NCBI GenBank assembly: GCA_023443315.1
Contig: JAEZVA010000032.1
Span: 1 to 64,000, forward strand
Direction: 5' to 3'
Length of the DNA: 64,000 bases
Origin: Bacillota bacterium
GTDB taxonomy: Bacteria; Bacillota; Clostridia; Oscillospirales; Ruminococcaceae
Of this stretch, positions 61,209-64,000 are shown in pieces. Within the stretch, counting starts at the first letter, position 1. Each line of letters starts with the position of its first letter. Below the pieces are notes generated by a model. It made no database searches, was not told where the DNA came from, and saw only the letters and a list, made by a program, of their open reading frames with translations. The position numbers and the translations under genes are program-made.

Positions 61209-62240
61209 TTATAGCTTTGGGGTCTCGTAAAGACCTTCGTTCTCTATTGAGTTAATATCAAGCGATGTTTCTCTGGCGGTGCGTTTTGGCTTTTCCGCGC
61301 TCTCTGCCATCGCTTGTTTGAGCGTTTTAACGCCCTTGCTAAACCAGTTGGCAAGAATCTTATCTAGGTACGCAAAGCTGAGCTTGCCGGTGTTGTCCAC
61401 CGTTTTGTCAAACGCCGCGCGTATTATAGAGATATCGTAGCCGAATTCGTCAAACCATCGGGTAATCGCCGCCTGCTCCTTGGTGGAAAGCCGCCGTCCA
61501 GAAATGCCGAACGCACCCTGAACCAGTGTTTCACGGGAATGGAGCACCGCCTTGCGTTTTATGTATTCCTCCGCCTGCTCATGGGTGCGGATTCCAATAT
61601 CCAACCATTGTGTACATTGACGTTCGATGCTGCGCATATCGGTCACGCCGCGCGAGGCACAGTAACAGACCGCAAGCAATATGACGTCGGGCGAAAGCCC
61701 TGCCCAGTCGTGGATAGAAACCAGCGCCACCACATCGCTGCCCTGCAGTTCCCGCCCGAGATGCACGCGACACTGATCGATCAAAAATCGAAGACCGTCG
61801 TTTTCCTCCACCCGCAAAAACGCCTCTTTTTGCGTAAAGCGGTAGCTGTTTGATACCCGTTTGATGTTGCCCTGCTCGTATACCGTGGTACTTATAGGAG
61901 GTGCAGTCTCGTTTGAATCCGGCGGCTCGGTTTGCTGACTTAAAGCATGCACATCCACAGATTTTTTTATAATAGGCGGCGGGGCGTCTTGTATCGGCTC
62001 GGCAGACTGGCTCAGCACACCGACCTCCTGCCAGTAGTTCGCGGCATCCTTGATATCCGCCTGCGAAAACCCGAGTTTTTTTGCCATATCGGCACAATCC
62101 ACGGTTTTGTCGCTGTGGCGCAACAAAAACAACAGCACCTTGAGCTGTGCCGCACCCGCCAGCTTGATGTGCTGGTCGACTACACAGTTTGGTACCGCAA
62201 AAACGCCCTGCAATATGCCGTAATTGACCGTAAACTCCAT
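61209..62240 (-). CDS. DnaD-domain replication initiation protein
   Basis: 343 residues. N-terminal winged helix (about 1-80), a linker, then two C-terminal DnaD/DnaB2-like domains, the last with EQAAITRWFDEFGYDISIIRAAFDKTVDNTGKLSFAYLDKIL. It cooperates with the loader in DnaA-dependent or restart initiation. Start ATG 62240 with GGAGGA. A minus promoter TTATTC-16-TATAAT lies at 62317-62290. Confidence 0.92.
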   Translation of the reverse strand: MEFTVNYGILQGVFAVPNCVVDQHIKLAGAAQLKVLLFLLRHSDKTVDCADMAKKLGFSQADIKDAANYWQEVGVLSQSAEPIQDAPPPIIKKSVDVHALSQQTEPPDSNETAPPISTTVYEQGNIKRVSNSYRFTQKEAFLRVEENDGLRFLIDQCRVHLGRELQGSDVVALVSIHDWAGLSPDVILLAVCYCASRGVTDMRSIERQCTQWLDIGIRTHEQAEEYIKRKAVLHSRETLVQGAFGISGRRLSTKEQAAITRWFDEFGYDISIIRAAFDKTVDNTGKLSFAYLDKILANWFSKGVKTLKQAMAESAEKPKRTARETSLDINSIENEGLYETPKL

Positions 62241-62599
62241 CGATTCCTCCACAATATGGTTGCATCCATTCGCTTATTTTTCTTCGTTTATTATAACACA
62301 CATCTCGGACGGAATAAACCATACCCGTGCAAAAACAGTAGCATTGCTTTCTAGCGGCTTCTTTCCATGCAACGGATTAAAACAAGACAATTAGACAGAA
62401 AACACCGTCAGTTTTGCATTGTTTTAATACCAAACACTAGAACAAATAACCAAAACTAATTGGCAAGTTCAAAACAACTGGGCATTTTGTCATCTATAAT
62501 TTTCGCCTTAAATGTGTTATTATAGATACGTATATTTTTTACTACTATGAAAACGCAGACGAGCATTCGGTTTTATACGCATGGAAGGGGGGCTTTGCA
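62241..62599. other. 359-base gap between dnaD-like and hisJ-like genes
   Basis: It holds the minus promoter of the DnaD gene (62290-62317) and an AT-rich region with TATTATAGAT near 62518, perhaps the -10 of the plus-strand gene. No open frame with an RBS is seen. Confidence 0.5.
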
Positions 62600-63418
62600 A
62601 TGTCCTTTATCAACCTGTACGACAGCCACACGCACTCTGACAACTCCCCAGATGGGCGGGAATCGGTAACCTATATGTGTGAGCGCGGTGTTGCCACAGG
62701 GTTGCGCGGCATTGCCTTTACCGACCACTGCGAGGTGGATAATTATGAGGGCGGGCGGTACCATATATCCATCCGTCAATCGAATTTTGAATGCCTGAAG
62801 GCAAAATCGGTATTTCGCGGCAGTTTGATTGTATCCTCCGGCATCGAGCTTGGGCAGCCGCTTACAAACCCGAACATTGCCGATAGACTTCTTTCTGATT
62901 ATGATTTTGATTTCGTGCTTGCCTCGGTGCACAACGCATCCAGCGGCGCGGATTATTACTATATTGATTACTCCGAGTTTGGCGATGCAGATGTCCGCTT
63001 ACTTTTGCAAGGCTATTTTGAGGATGTTTTGGCTGTTGCTAGGTGGAACCGGTTTGACAGTCTCGCGCATCTGACCTATCCCCTTCGCTACCTGCACGCT
63101 AACGGCATCTCGGTGGATTTGACCGAGTACTCCGACATCATAGACGAGATTCTAAAAACACTTGCGCATAACGCAAAGGCGCTTGAGATTAACACCTCCG
63201 GCTTTCGTCAGGGGCTTGGCACAACGCTCCCCCCGCAGTTTTGCGTCAAGCGGTTTAGAGAACTGGGCGGAGAGTATATCACCATCGGCTCGGACGGGCA
63301 CCGCTCGGATGATGTTGGCATGAATATCCAAGACGGCATGCAGCTTGCCGTTGATGCGGGATTTAAGCAGTTTGCGCTGTATCTCTCGCGTACCCCAATG
63401 CTGATTGACTTAAAATAA
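62600..63418 (+). CDS. PHP-family histidinol-phosphatase-like protein (HisJ family)
   Basis: 272 residues with PHP metal motifs: YDSHTHSDNSPDG, AFTDHCEVD, VLASVHNA, SLAHLTYPLR and GSDGHRSDD. HisJ-type enzymes hydrolyse histidinol phosphate, but PHP enzymes vary and no other his gene is here. RBS AAGGGGGG. Confidence 0.9.
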   Translation: MSFINLYDSHTHSDNSPDGRESVTYMCERGVATGLRGIAFTDHCEVDNYEGGRYHISIRQSNFECLKAKSVFRGSLIVSSGIELGQPLTNPNIADRLLSDYDFDFVLASVHNASSGADYYYIDYSEFGDADVRLLLQGYFEDVLAVARWNRFDSLAHLTYPLRYLHANGISVDLTEYSDIIDEILKTLAHNAKALEINTSGFRQGLGTTLPPQFCVKRFRELGGEYITIGSDGHRSDDVGMNIQDGMQLAVDAGFKQFALYLSRTPMLIDLK

Positions 63419-63476
63419 AGACGCCATCACGCGTTTTTATAAATATTTATATTAAAGAACTGGAGTGACTATTGTC

Positions 63477-63956
63477 ATGGAAAAGCTTCTAAAAATTCTG
63501 GACAAAAATGCACGGTTAACCAATGAGCAGATCGCCATTATGCTGGGCGCATCGGCCGAGGAGGTTGCCGCCGCCATGGCAAAATATGAAGCAGACGGAG
63601 TCATTCGTGGTTATAAGGCAGTTATAGACTGGGAGCGCACGGGAAAAGAACGCGTTACCGCCTTAATCGAGCTGCGCGTTACCCCAAAGCGCGATTTGGG
63701 CTTTGAGGAGATTGCCAAAAAGGTCATGCAGTTTGACCATGTAGAGAGCGTTTTTCTGATGTCCGGCGGCTACGACCTTGCGGTACTGGTTTCGGGCAAA
63801 ACGTTTCAAGAGATTGCGCTGTTTGTGGCGCACCGCTTAGCCCCTATGGACTCGGTGCTATCCACCACCACTCACTTTGTGCTGCGCCGCTATAAGGACG
63901 ACAGCTTTGTGTTCTGCGACGAGGACAGTGATGAGAGGGGGAACGCTTCGCTGTGA
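63477..63956 (+). CDS. Lrp/AsnC family transcriptional regulator
   Basis: 159 residues: N-terminal HTH (LLKILDKNARLTNEQIAIML, VRGYKAVIDW-like GVIRGYKAVIDW) and a C-terminal RAM/ACT-like domain (TALIELRVTP, MSGGYDLAVLVSG). It likely senses an amino acid and controls the aminotransferase gene that overlaps its stop. Start ATG 63477; GTG 63465 is possible. Confidence 0.92.
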   Translation: MEKLLKILDKNARLTNEQIAIMLGASAEEVAAAMAKYEADGVIRGYKAVIDWERTGKERVTALIELRVTPKRDLGFEEIAKKVMQFDHVESVFLMSGGYDLAVLVSGKTFQEIALFVAHRLAPMDSVLSTTTHFVLRRYKDDSFVFCDEDSDERGNASL

Positions 63957-64000
63957 TAGACTACAACAAAGTGTTGTCCGAGCGGGTTAAGAACATCAAG
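63953..64000 (+). CDS. Aminotransferase, class I, N-terminal fragment
   Basis: 16 codons inside the window: MIDYNKVLSERVKNIK, the usual N-terminus of PLP-dependent aminotransferases (IDYNKVLSERV). It starts at a GTG that overlaps the TGA of the AsnC-type gene, with AGAGGGG upstream. The pairing of AsnC regulator and aminotransferase is common in Clostridia. Confidence 0.75.
   Translation, partial: MIDYNKVLSERVKNIK

Overview
The window looks like chromosomal DNA of an anaerobic, endospore-forming member of the Firmicutes (Clostridia-type; an Oscillospiraceae/Ruminococcaceae-like lineage is a guess). The evidence is spoIIGA-sigE, spore coat genes of the CotF type, an electron-bifurcating NfnAB pair, 2-hydroxyacyl-CoA dehydratase activases, a D-lactate dehydrogenase, LL-diaminopimelate aminotransferase (DapL), a GlpP antiterminator, a T-box leader, and the Firmicutes order DUF512 - der - plsY - gpsA. 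I see no phage, insertion sequence, CRISPR array or rRNA. One tRNA gene (Ala, GGC) is present.

Layout. 0-5 kb: a 5'-truncated-by-window guaB of the Tritrichomonas-like type, then a glycerol-3-phosphate oxidation cluster headed by glpP. 5-15 kb: YibE/F membrane protein, a methyltransferase, DUF1836 regulator divergent from degV with a striking double palindrome between them, an SGNH hydrolase, D-LDH, a patatin lipase, a chemoreceptor and an AraC-type response regulator whose receiver lacks the usual acidic pair. 15-25 kb: nfnAB, an Lsa/CplR-type ABC-F ribosome-protection gene behind what looks like a drug-responsive attenuator, a two-gene version of the large acyl-CoA dehydratase activase, and an Mrp-type Fe-S carrier. 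25-34 kb: tRNA-Ala, DUF815 ATPase, cupin, CgeB-like glycosyltransferase, Fe-dependent alcohol dehydrogenase, small spore coat genes, an Asn/Gln-rich peptide, a DUF4430 lipoprotein, fructose-6-phosphate aldolase and spoIIGA-sigE.

34-42 kb: acyl-CoA ligase and its XRE-cupin regulator, preceded by a complete T-box leader (best specifier reading AUC, Ile), then a HAD phosphatase, a PadR-DUF1700-DUF4097 operon, and an AI-2E family exporter. 42-49 kb: methionine/one-carbon genes metF, metH activation protein, metH, and lysine/peptidoglycan genes dapF-dapL. 48-54 kb: gpsA, plsY, der, DUF512, yceD-rpmF. 54-64 kb: ACT-DUF711 pair, a small membrane protein, nifS-nifU, rnhA, a ZIP transporter, the DnaD/DnaC-like replication pair, a PHP-family histidinol phosphatase, an Lrp/AsnC regulator and the first codons of an aminotransferase.

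The most interesting items are (1) the T-box riboswitch placed upstream of an XRE-cupin/acyl-CoA ligase pair instead of an aminoacyl-tRNA synthetase or classical biosynthesis gene, which suggests amino-acid-starvation control of carboxylic acid activation; (2) the ABC-F leader with a 28-codon reading frame and competing stems; (3) the Tritrichomonas-like IMP dehydrogenase; and (4) the overlapping palindromes at degV. All functional statements come from reading the sequence and from remembered family features; no database search was run.
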